Shown: positions 8,327 through 16,100 of the stretch, piece after piece
Position numbering within the stretch: position 1 is the stretch's first letter
How the letters are laid out: each line of letters opens with the position of its first letter
Source: Caballeronia concitans
GTDB taxonomy: Bacteria > Pseudomonadota > Gammaproteobacteria > Burkholderiales > Burkholderiaceae
DNA length: 64,000 bases
Assembly: GCF_001544615.1 (NCBI RefSeq)
Contig: NZ_FCNV02000010.1
Coordinates: forward strand, 62,001 to 126,000
Reading direction: 5' to 3'
Notes under the pieces: generated by a model
Told to the model about the DNA's origin: nothing
Seen by the model: only the letters and a program-made list of their open reading frames with translations
The model's database searches: none
Program-made: the position numbers and the translations under genes

Positions 8327-9379
8327 TTATTGATTGCTCGCCGCGATGGCGCGCGGTGTCGGAGTTGGCGCGCGAAGTTCCTTGCCCAGCACGCGCTTGA
8401 CCATGCGCTTGGTTTGGAACCAGCGCCGGTCCGCCACGATGCGTGTATGAAAGCGCAGCTGCGAAGGCGTGTCCGTTCGATTCGCAGCAAAGACGCTATA
8501 ACGCGCGGCAGTCGCCTCGACCAGTCGCATCGATTCGGCAAACGCACTCGCATCCACGCGTGCCGCCTGATGACAGGCATAGCCAAAGACCTTGTGAAAC
8601 ATCGCAAGCCAGAAGGGATCTTGCGGGCCGCCGTTACAGCGTGCGAGCGTTTCTTCGGCGCAGATCGTGAGACTCATCACCGTATAAGGCGTAGCCTTCG
8701 TCGTGATGCTGCCCGCGCGGCGGCGATAGAAGTACAGGTCGTCGGCAAGCCGGTAAAGCGTTTGCGCGCGCGCATAAACGAGCGGAATGGCGGCGGCGTC
8801 TTCATATACGCGCCCCGCCGGAAATTCGATGCCGTCCCAAAGCTCACGCCTGTACACGCGCGCGACCGGAAAGACCTGGTACACGCGCGCAAAGTCGAGT
8901 AGCGCGTGAAGGTCGCACGTGCGCGGACCGGTCGTCGCGGGATCGATCAGCTCGAGCTGGTCGATGAGCTTGCCGTTCGAATTGATAATGCCGACGTTGA
9001 ACTCGATGATGTCCGCCACGTTCCTGTCGAGCAAGGGCAGGATTTTGGCGGTGAAATCCGGAGACCACACGTCGTCGGAATCGAGAAAGCCGATGAAGGG
9101 CGACGACGCCAGCGCGATCGCACGATTGCGAGCCGCGGACACGCCACGGTTCTCTTGATGAATGACGTGAATATTGCGGCCGTGGGCGTTGCGCTGAACG
9201 TCGAGAATACGTTCCAGCGTGCGGTCGGTCGAACCGTCATCGATGACGATTATTTCGATCTCGTCAGCGCGTGGCTGAGAGAGTGCCGACTGAAGCGACG
9301 CGGCAATATAGTGTTCGACGTTAAACGCCGGAATGATCACCGACAGCAATGTCGGCGCAACGCTGCGGTCGCGTGTCAT
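8327..9379 (-). CDS. Glycosyltransferase family 2 (GT-A fold)
   Basis: A 350-residue inverting glycosyltransferase of family 2. The N-terminal GT-A domain has LLSVIIPAFNVEHYIAASL, IIVIDDGSTDRT, NRGVSAARNRAI and the metal-binding DxD region FIGFLDSDDVW near residue 100. These bind a nucleotide-sugar with a divalent cation. The C-terminal part is arginine-rich and may associate with the membrane surface. It is the first gene of the amidase-like/GT2 pair on the minus strand, with 42 bases to the next gene. Together with the flippase and three GT4 enzymes it is expected to help assemble a surface glycan. The sugar donor is unknown. Confidence 0.9.
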   Translation of the reverse strand: MTRDRSVAPTLLSVIIPAFNVEHYIAASLQSALSQPRADEIEIIVIDDGSTDRTLERILDVQRNAHGRNIHVIHQENRGVSAARNRAIALASSPFIGFLDSDDVWSPDFTAKILPLLDRNVADIIEFNVGIINSNGKLIDQLELIDPATTGPRTCDLHALLDFARVYQVFPVARVYRRELWDGIEFPAGRVYEDAAAIPLVYARAQTLYRLADDLYFYRRRAGSITTKATPYTVMSLTICAEETLARCNGGPQDPFWLAMFHKVFGYACHQAARVDASAFAESMRLVEATAARYSVFAANRTDTPSQLRFHTRIVADRRWFQTKRMVKRVLGKELRAPTPTPRAIAASNQ

Positions 9380-9898
9380 GGGCTCGTGTCACCGGTTGAA
9401 ATTTTGATTGAAGACTTACCGTGGCCGAGAGCGGCGTTGCTGGTCGGAGCGATTCCCCGTCGCGGCCCGTGGTGTCGTGAGCCGGCCAACCAGTGCGCTA
9501 TCTTGAGCAGCAGCGTATAACCATTTGTAAGCAGAAAGTGTTCGAAGACGCACGATGCATTGGCGCCTCCTGATCGGCTTGGTGTGCAAGACCGCGTATG
9601 TCGCGGTCGTTAGTGTTTGCCAAAAACCAGTGAGCCGCTTGCCGCTTAACGAAAACTGCCGAGTGACTTTCTAGCGGGTGTTTCAAAGGCAATGGAAAAG
9701 CCTGAAGGTGGCGGCTTGCATGTTGCTTGCTACAGCGAGGCACGGGGGCCCGATGCTTCGCATGTGCGTCGGAGGGTCACATATAATGGGCTCGTCGGGG
9801 CCTGCAGCGTTTGGCGCAGTCGTTGCGCCCTATGCCTGCATGCTTTTGCTTCTTGGCGACATGAACCGCAACATCGATATACGCAAGGACCAACAACC
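9380..9898. other. Divergent intergenic region with a consensus -10 element
   Basis: These 519 bases separate the GT2 gene (minus) from the kinase-like gene (plus). I see no supported gene. A consensus TATAAT lies at 9782-9787 on the plus strand, about 112 bases before the kinase start, without a clear -35 hexamer at normal spacing. A short reading frame, MNRNIDIRKDQQP, begins at 9861 and its TGA overlaps the GTG of the kinase gene (GTGA). It could be a leader peptide but is more likely chance. Confidence 0.45.
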
Positions 9899-11020
9899 GT
9901 GACCACGTCTTTTTCCAGTGCGGTCGAACCCGGAGGCGCGCAGCAGAACGATGCGGCTGCCGCAGGAAACGACGGCGTGCTGGTGCTCGATGCCGCCCAG
10001 CACTGCCTTTCCGCCGATGCCGCCTTCGCTCACATCTTCGATATCGATTCCGCACGACTGACGGGCCGCGCGCTCACGGAAACGCCCTTGCCCAAGCCGC
10101 TTGCCGCAGCGTTGGCCGAGGCCGCGGATGCGGCGCTCGCGGGCAACGGCATCCGGCGCGCGCAAGTCACTATCGACGACGACGATTCGACGCGCAGCTT
10201 CAGCATTCTCGCGCTGCCATCGAACGAGTCCGTCACGTTGATCGTCTCGCCTCGTGCGGGCGCGTCCCCGACGCAGGAGAACACGGAGCGCATTGCACAT
10301 CTGCGGGCAGAGGCATCGCTTTTCATGCGCGACCACGTTTTGTCCGTTGTCTCGCATGATCTGCGCGGACCGCTCAATGCCATTCATAGCTGGGGTTACG
10401 TGCTCGAACGGAAGATCGACGCCAAGGACCCTGCGGCGCAGCGCGCGCTTGCTGGCATACGCTCTGGCGTGGAACAGCAGGTGAAGCTGATCGAGCAATC
10501 GGTGGATACGACGCGTGCCGAAACGAAGGCGCTCGCGTTGTCGCTTGCGCCGGTGGCGGTGCGGCCGTTGCTGGACAAGAGCGCAACGTTTGCGCGAAGC
10601 AGCATTGCGCGGCAGCGCGGTGTCACGATCACGGTCGAATCGCTGCTGGCCGAAGAACAGGTCGAAGGCGATGCCGAACGCCTCACGCAAATGCTCTGGC
10701 TGATGTTCGCGTTCGCCGCCGAAGCCAGTGCGCGCGATTCCAGCGTGCAGGTGACGAGCAATATCGAAGGCAACATGTGGCGCACGGACGTGCGATTCAC
10801 GGTATCGGCGAAGGCGTTGACCGATGCATCGTCGCCGCATGTTCTGGAAGCGTTCGCGCGACGGCAGGCGCTGGAGCCGCGCGAGGGCGGACGCATTGCG
10901 TGGGCGTTTGCGCTGTGCAAGCGCGTGACGGAGGCGCATGGCGGCGCGTTCGAGCACGCGAACATTGCGGATGGCGCGGACGTGGTGCTATCGGCGCGAA
11001 TCGCGGTTGCCGGGATGTAA
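9899..11020 (+). CDS. Histidine-kinase-like sensor protein with degenerate ATPase domain
   Basis: A 373-residue soluble protein. The start is GTG with AAGGA eight bases upstream; an upstream extension of the frame looks non-coding. Residues 25-120 resemble a PAS-like sensor. A dimerisation and phosphoacceptor helix follows with an intact H-box, SHDLRGPLNAIHSW, His at about 153. The C-terminal region aligns in position with a HATPase domain but lacks a recognisable N-box (the place reads LTQMLWLMFAFAAEAS) and the DxGxG glycine box. Only the end, GRIAWAFALCKRVTEAHGG, resembles the G2-type lid region. No response regulator gene is adjacent. It may be a phosphotransfer protein or pseudokinase; true activity is uncertain. 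Confidence 0.75.
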   Translation: MTTSFSSAVEPGGAQQNDAAAAGNDGVLVLDAAQHCLSADAAFAHIFDIDSARLTGRALTETPLPKPLAAALAEAADAALAGNGIRRAQVTIDDDDSTRSFSILALPSNESVTLIVSPRAGASPTQENTERIAHLRAEASLFMRDHVLSVVSHDLRGPLNAIHSWGYVLERKIDAKDPAAQRALAGIRSGVEQQVKLIEQSVDTTRAETKALALSLAPVAVRPLLDKSATFARSSIARQRGVTITVESLLAEEQVEGDAERLTQMLWLMFAFAAEASARDSSVQVTSNIEGNMWRTDVRFTVSAKALTDASSPHVLEAFARRQALEPREGGRIAWAFALCKRVTEAHGGAFEHANIADGADVVLSARIAVAGM

Positions 11021-11081
11021 TTTGACTTTCGATTGCCTGTCGCCCATATACTGACACTTTCCACTTTCGAAGAGAGTTGCT

Positions 11082-12443
11082 TTGGCTCAGGTTGTCGCGC
11101 TGATTGGCGCATTGTTGCTCGTCGCCCTGAATGGGTTTTTCGTTGCGGCGGAATTCGGGCTCGTCAAACTCAGGGCGACGCGTGTCAAGGCCATTGCGCG
11201 GACCAATGGCCTTCCTGGCCGCTTGCTCGCCAAGGTCCACGGGCAACTCGATGCGTATCTCTCCGCATGTCAGTTGGGCATCACGCTGGCATCGCTCGGG
11301 TTGGGATGGATAGGCGAACCCGCGTTCGCCTCACTGCTGCATCCGCTCTTTGCGCTGGTCGGCGTGGAGTCGGAAAGGCTTGTCGAATCCATCTCGCTCT
11401 TCTTCGCGTTCTCGGTCATTTCATTTCTCCATATCGTCGTTGGCGAACTCGCGCCGAAGTCGTGGGCCATTCGTCGCGCGGAACAAGTGGGCTTGTGGCT
11501 TGCCACGCCGCTTTACGGCTTTTATTGGGTGATGTACCCGTTTATCTGGGTGCTCAATAGCAGTGCGAATCTGGTGTTGCGGCTCTTCGGCATGTCGGGT
11601 GAACACGGTCACGACGCGCTTTACTCGACCGACGAACTCAAGTTGATCTTGCGCGGACGGCGCCTTGGCGGGGCATCGTCGTATAACGCGGATGAGTGGA
11701 ACACCATTGCGCATTCGCTGGATTTCAGCCGCATGACGGTGTCGGATCTGATGCGGCCGGGCCATGAACTGGTGGGGCTGCGCAATGATCTGTCGGTGCG
11801 CGAGAATCTCGCGGTGATCGCGCGGCATCGCTTCAGCCGATATCCCTTGTTCGCGGATGCGTCGGGCGAGCGTGTGATCGGCATGATTCACTTGAAGGAC
11901 TTGTTGCTTGCGCGTGATGCGGAGAGTCGCACGTTCAGCTTCAGCTTTAGTAAGGACGGCGAGAAACTCGACAAGTTATCGCGGTATGTGCGGCCGGTGC
12001 AGTACGTGGCGCCGAATCTGTCGGCGCTGGAACTGTTCAGGCGCTTTCGCAAGGGCGCGCCGCATTTTGCGATTGTCGGGAGGAAGGGCGCGAAGCCGAT
12101 TGGCTTTATCACGCTCGATAATCTGCTGGGTGCGCTCGTGGGGCAGATCCACGACGAGTTCCGTCAGGGCGATGCGGACTGGTCGCGCATGGACGATGGA
12201 ACGCTGATGGGCAAGGGTTCGTTGCCGGTGGTGTCGCTCGAGCGTGCGCTCGGTATCGATATCGATGAAGGGCGCGCTGAGTCGGTCGGCGGACTGGTGA
12301 TCAATGCGCTGGGCGACTTGCCGTCGGAGGGGCAACGCGTTGCGTTCGACCGGTTCGATATCGTCGTCAAGAAGATGAATGGGCCTCGGATCGTACTGGT
12401 GCGCGTCTATCCGCGCGAAGAGGAGTTGGAAAATGAACTCTGA
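11082..12443 (+). CDS. CNNM/HlyC-CorC family membrane protein (DUF21, CBS pair)
   Basis: A 453-residue inner-membrane protein of the CNNM/CorC family, linked in other bacteria to magnesium or cobalt efflux and often annotated as hemolysin-like. The order of domains is clear: a DUF21 transmembrane domain in about residues 1-190 with an N-terminal GALLLVALNGFFVAAEFGLV helix, two CBS domains at about 200-335 (MRPGHELVGL, VIGMIHLKDLL), and a CorC/HlyC C-terminal domain at about 350-435 ending with ESVGGLVINALGDLP. The start is TTG; GAAGAGAG precedes it at suitable spacing, and no ATG fits. It is convergent with treY, from which it is separated by the long inverted repeat element. Confidence 0.9.
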   Translation: MAQVVALIGALLLVALNGFFVAAEFGLVKLRATRVKAIARTNGLPGRLLAKVHGQLDAYLSACQLGITLASLGLGWIGEPAFASLLHPLFALVGVESERLVESISLFFAFSVISFLHIVVGELAPKSWAIRRAEQVGLWLATPLYGFYWVMYPFIWVLNSSANLVLRLFGMSGEHGHDALYSTDELKLILRGRRLGGASSYNADEWNTIAHSLDFSRMTVSDLMRPGHELVGLRNDLSVRENLAVIARHRFSRYPLFADASGERVIGMIHLKDLLLARDAESRTFSFSFSKDGEKLDKLSRYVRPVQYVAPNLSALELFRRFRKGAPHFAIVGRKGAKPIGFITLDNLLGALVGQIHDEFRQGDADWSRMDDGTLMGKGSLPVVSLERALGIDIDEGRAESVGGLVINALGDLPSEGQRVAFDRFDIVVKKMNGPRIVLVRVYPREEELENEL

Positions 12444-12462
12444 AATTTTCTTCTTTTCTCTC

Positions 12463-13083
12463 TTTTCGTGTCGGTCTATTAGCACGCCCCTCCCCGGGGC
12501 GGGGGTCACTTTCTTTGCTGCTGCAAAGAAAGTAACCAAAGAAAGCAGCTTTTCGGGCCCGAAGCACTGACTGTATGGTCACTCCGTAGAACAAGATTGG
12601 CACTCAGCTTGACACAGCCTTGAATCACCTTCCGCGCCCGCTGAGCGCCACCCCATGCGAGCCCCCTGGCTCGTTAACAGCATCGGGCACTGGCGCGTAC
12701 GTAGAAATAGAAAACGCACACGTTAGTCACAAAGCACCAAGCACAAACGCAAACCGCAAACCACGACTGCAAGCCATGCGCGCGAACCACCACGAATGAG
12801 AGTTAGCGGTGGCGAGTGACTGTCGTTGAAGCTTGCGCGGTCGCGCGGCGCGTCATGTACCGACGGTGTTGTCGAGCCCGGGGGCTCGCATGGGGTGGCG
12901 CTCAGCGGGCGCGGAAGGTGATTCAAGGCTGTGTCAAGCTGAGTGCCAATCTTGTTCTACGGAGTGACCATACAGTCAGTGCTTCGGGCCCGAAAAGCTG
13001 CTTTCTTTGGTTACTTTCTTTGCAGCAGCAAAGAAAGTGACCCCCGCCCCGGGGAGGGGCGAGCTAATAGACCGACGCGAAAA
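12463..13083. repeat. Long inverted repeat element, copy 1
   Basis: Two near-identical arms in inverted orientation, 12463-12673 and 12873-13083, enclose a 199-base centre with no gene. They differ at only a few positions. The outer part of each arm contains a GC-box-like segment (CCCCTCCCCGGGGCGGGGG) and a perfect hairpin, ACTTTCTTTGC-TGCT-GCAAAGAAAGT. The inner part contains GCGCCCGCTGAGCGCCACC and CATGCGAGCCCCC. A second copy occurs at 22632-23132. The element fills the convergent gap between the CNNM-type gene and treY. Open frames inside it encode the same peptide family in both copies and look spurious. It resembles a non-autonomous repeat and carries no transposase. Confidence 0.88.
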
Positions 13084-13145
13084 AAAGAACCACCCGGCCG
13101 GCAAGGTAAAAAAAGACCACCCCGCCGGCAAGGCAAAAAAGAACC

Positions 13146-16100
13146 TCACCCGCCACATCCCGGCACCCCTTCCTCCACGAGCAACGCCACCGGCATAACA
13201 GCCAGCGCGTCACGCAAAAAGAGCCGTTCACCGTCCGCCTTAGGCGCATGCGGACTCAGCCAATCGAAGAGCGCACGAGAATGGAGCGCCTCCGGCAACA
13301 CGACACAAGTGTCGCCCCACACAGAAGGCTCGACCAACGGTACATCTCGCTTATCGCCGAGCAACGGTGCCGCCAGCCGCGTGGCAATCACAATCGCATA
13401 AGCACTGCCCGCATGCCGCGCATAAGCAATCACATGCTTCGCATGTTCCCCTTCAACAGCGAGCGGCAAATACTCGCCTTGCGCAAACAGCGATTCACAA
13501 TGCTTGCGCAACGCGAGCGCCCGCCGCACGAGACCGAGCTTCACGCGTCCATCACGCCAATTGGGCATCTGCTCCGAAGGCGGACCCTTCGCATCGATCT
13601 CTTCGGACCACTGACGACGCAACGCGTAATCCACCGGCCGGCGATTATCCGGATCGACCAAACTGAAATCCCAAAGCTCCGTGCCCTGATAAAGATCCGG
13701 CACACCAGGCGCCGTCAGACGCAATAGCGTCTGCTGAAAGCTATCGATTGCACCGACCGGTCCGATCCTCGCGACGAACGACGACAACTCCTGCAAAAAG
13801 CCATTGCGCCGCTGCGGCGACACAATATCGAACAGGAAATCACGGCACGCCTGCTCATAAGCCTCATCCGGCGCAAACCAGCTCGTACGCAATTTGCCCT
13901 CGCGCAGCGCCTTCAATTGCCACTGCGCCACGCGCTCCGCCAGCTCCTGAACGCCCGCTTCATCATCCGGCGCGAGCGTGAGCGGCCAGCAGCCGACAAG
14001 CGTTTGATACAGCATCGACTCGGCAGCAGGGCCGGGCGCCCAGTCGTGACTATCGCTCGTTTCGTCGTGGCCGCCATTCGGCCCGCGTCGCAAAGGCGTA
14101 TTCAACGTCGACCACGCCTTGAGGGTCGCGGCCCATTCATCGGGAATCTCACTCAACGCTGCAATGCGCGCGCGAACATCCTCACCGCGCTTGTGATCGT
14201 GCGTCGCGGTGCACAGCATCGCATGAGGGAAGGACGCAAGCCGCTCGCGATTGCCCTTGTGAAACTCCTCGACCGACAACGAGAATTCGCCCGGATCGGC
14301 GCCCACTTCGTTACGCGAGATGAGCCGCCCATAGCGATAACACGCCGTATCCTCCACCGCCTTCGCCGCCACCGGCGACGTCAGTTGCGAGAACAAGGTC
14401 TGCGCCGCGCGACGTTGCGATCCCGTCGATGCCTGCGGGTTCTGTCCCGCCTGCGCCTGATTGCGATCGCGCTCACGACTGCGATCCGCCGCGCGCTCGC
14501 GCTGACGATCGCCCCGTTCGCTCCGTTCGCTCCGTTCATTACGCTCAGCCTGCGCCGGTTCGTCGGGCAGCTTGCCGCCGAGCCATTGCGCGACCTGATC
14601 GAGTATCACGTGATCCGCGGCGGCCAGCGATTCGCGCGCCTTCTCCAATGCCTGCGAAAAATAACGATCATCTTCGGCGCTACGCACGCCGCCGACCGGA
14701 TAGATGCGATACACCGGGAAATGCACGACGAGTTCCGCCACCACGCGACGGATCGACGTGAACGTGAAATCGCGCGTGGTCTGCGCATCGCGCGCAATGC
14801 GGTGCAACGCACGCGTCACTCGGTCCAGCTCCGCCGCGAGATTTTCCGCAAGGATCTTGCGTCGCGCGATGAGCGCTTCATCCGCGAACTCACTGCTCTT
14901 GCCGGTGATCTCGGCCCACAACGCAGCGAGCGGTTCCGCGCCCGCAGGGTCGTGCAGCAACGCGCCGACATCGTTCATGAAGTCGTAGCCGGTCGTGCCG
15001 TCCACCTGCCAGTCGCGACGCAACGGCTCACCGCGCGCGAGAATCTTCTCGACCACGAAGTACGTATGGCCGCTTCCGTTGCGCAACGCTTCGGGACGTT
15101 CGGCCGACAGCTCTTCGAGCCGCGCACGCAAACGCTGACAATACTCGCGCGGCTCCGCGAGGCCATCGACGTGATCGATGCGAACGCCATCGATCAAGCC
15201 TTCCGTGAAGAGCCGGAAGATCAGCGCATGCGATGCCTCGAATACCTCGGGCCGCTCCACGCGCACGCCGCCCAATGTGCTCACGTCGAAGAAGCGTCGC
15301 CAGTTCACTTCGTCCGCTGCGGTGCGCCACCATGCGAGGCGATAGTGCTGCCGTTCGAGCAGTCGATGCAAGCGCTCGCGTCCCGCCTGCGTCTCCGACG
15401 AATGCGCGGCAAGCACCGCTGCAATCGCGGCCTGTCCGCCTTCGGTCTGCGCGATGGTTGCGAGCGCGGTGCATGCATCGGCGGCGCGCGGCTGATCGGC
15501 GGGTTGCGTCGTCAGGCCGCTGAAACGCTGCGCAAGCTCAGGCGCTTCCTGAAGCACCGCGGGGTAATCGACCGGACACACAGGGAACACATGCGAGTAG
15601 TACTCGATGACGAAGCGCCCCTGGTCCGCACGATACGCGAGCTTGATCTTGCCGCCCTGCAACTCCTCGCCATACGCCGCGCCGAGAAACGGCGCGAGCA
15701 CCTTGCCGCGCAACGCGGGATCGGGCGAGTGCCAGTCCACATCGAAGAAGCGCGCATGCGCCGCATGCCGGCCCCATTCGAGAATGTCCTGCCACCACGC
15801 GTTCTCCGATCCGCCCACACCCATGTGGTTCGGCACCACGTCGACGATCAAGCCCATGTCGTGCGCGCGCAGTTTCTCGACGAAGCGTCGCAAGCCTTCC
15901 TCGCCGCCGAGTTCGGGATTGACCTTCGTATAGTCCACGGTGTCATAGCCGTGCGTGGAGCCGGATGTTGCAGTCGTGATCGGCGATGCATACGCATGGC
16001 TCACGCCGAGCGACGCGAAATAGTCCACTTGCGCGGCGGCGTCGTCGAAGGTGAAGCCCTTGTGAAGCTGAAGCCTTAGCGTGGAGCGCGGTACTGTCAT
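13146..16100 (-). CDS. treY: Maltooligosyl trehalose synthase TreY
   Basis: A GH13 enzyme of 984 residues that converts the reducing-end maltose unit of a malto-oligosaccharide into a terminal trehalosyl group. Signatures run in order: KVNPELGGEEGLRRFV near residue 55, GVRIDHVDGL holding the nucleophile Asp, YFVVEKILARGE holding the acid/base Glu, DGTTGYDFMNDV, and TATHDHKRGEDVRAR. Residues of about 513-560 form a low-complexity insert rich in Arg, Glu, Asp, Gln and Asn that most family members are not expected to have. The ATG overlaps the malQ stop (ATGA), so translation is probably coupled. It is the last gene of glgX-treZ-malQ-treY. Confidence 0.96.
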   Translation of the reverse strand: MTVPRSTLRLQLHKGFTFDDAAAQVDYFASLGVSHAYASPITTATSGSTHGYDTVDYTKVNPELGGEEGLRRFVEKLRAHDMGLIVDVVPNHMGVGGSENAWWQDILEWGRHAAHARFFDVDWHSPDPALRGKVLAPFLGAAYGEELQGGKIKLAYRADQGRFVIEYYSHVFPVCPVDYPAVLQEAPELAQRFSGLTTQPADQPRAADACTALATIAQTEGGQAAIAAVLAAHSSETQAGRERLHRLLERQHYRLAWWRTAADEVNWRRFFDVSTLGGVRVERPEVFEASHALIFRLFTEGLIDGVRIDHVDGLAEPREYCQRLRARLEELSAERPEALRNGSGHTYFVVEKILARGEPLRRDWQVDGTTGYDFMNDVGALLHDPAGAEPLAALWAEITGKSSEFADEALIARRKILAENLAAELDRVTRALHRIARDAQTTRDFTFTSIRRVVAELVVHFPVYRIYPVGGVRSAEDDRYFSQALEKARESLAAADHVILDQVAQWLGGKLPDEPAQAERNERSERSERGDRQRERAADRSRERDRNQAQAGQNPQASTGSQRRAAQTLFSQLTSPVAAKAVEDTACYRYGRLISRNEVGADPGEFSLSVEEFHKGNRERLASFPHAMLCTATHDHKRGEDVRARIAALSEIPDEWAATLKAWSTLNTPLRRGPNGGHDETSDSHDWAPGPAAESMLYQTLVGCWPLTLAPDDEAGVQELAERVAQWQLKALREGKLRTSWFAPDEAYEQACRDFLFDIVSPQRRNGFLQELSSFVARIGPVGAIDSFQQTLLRLTAPGVPDLYQGTELWDFSLVDPDNRRPVDYALRRQWSEEIDAKGPPSEQMPNWRDGRVKLGLVRRALALRKHCESLFAQGEYLPLAVEGEHAKHVIAYARHAGSAYAIVIATRLAAPLLGDKRDVPLVEPSVWGDTCVVLPEALHSRALFDWLSPHAPKADGERLFLRDALAVMPVALLVEEGVPGCGG

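Noticed and set aside
9861-9902. Possible 13-residue leader peptide before the kinase-like gene
   Set aside because: Its TGA overlaps the GTG start, but it has no clear ribosome site of its own and the composition is not distinctive; the AAGGA present serves the kinase start better.
12367-13401. Short open frames in inverted repeat copy 1 encoding KAAFFGYFLCSSKESDPRPGEG
   Set aside because: The same peptide recurs on both arms and in copy 2 (near 22341-22793 and 22995-23192) because the DNA is repeated. Flanking residues differ and no ribosome site is seen, so these are translated repeat DNA.
14511-14545. Short tandem repeat in treY that could suggest a CRISPR-like array
   Set aside because: The repeated unit is only nine bases, without spacers, and is in frame as an Arg/Glu/Ser-rich stretch of the protein.
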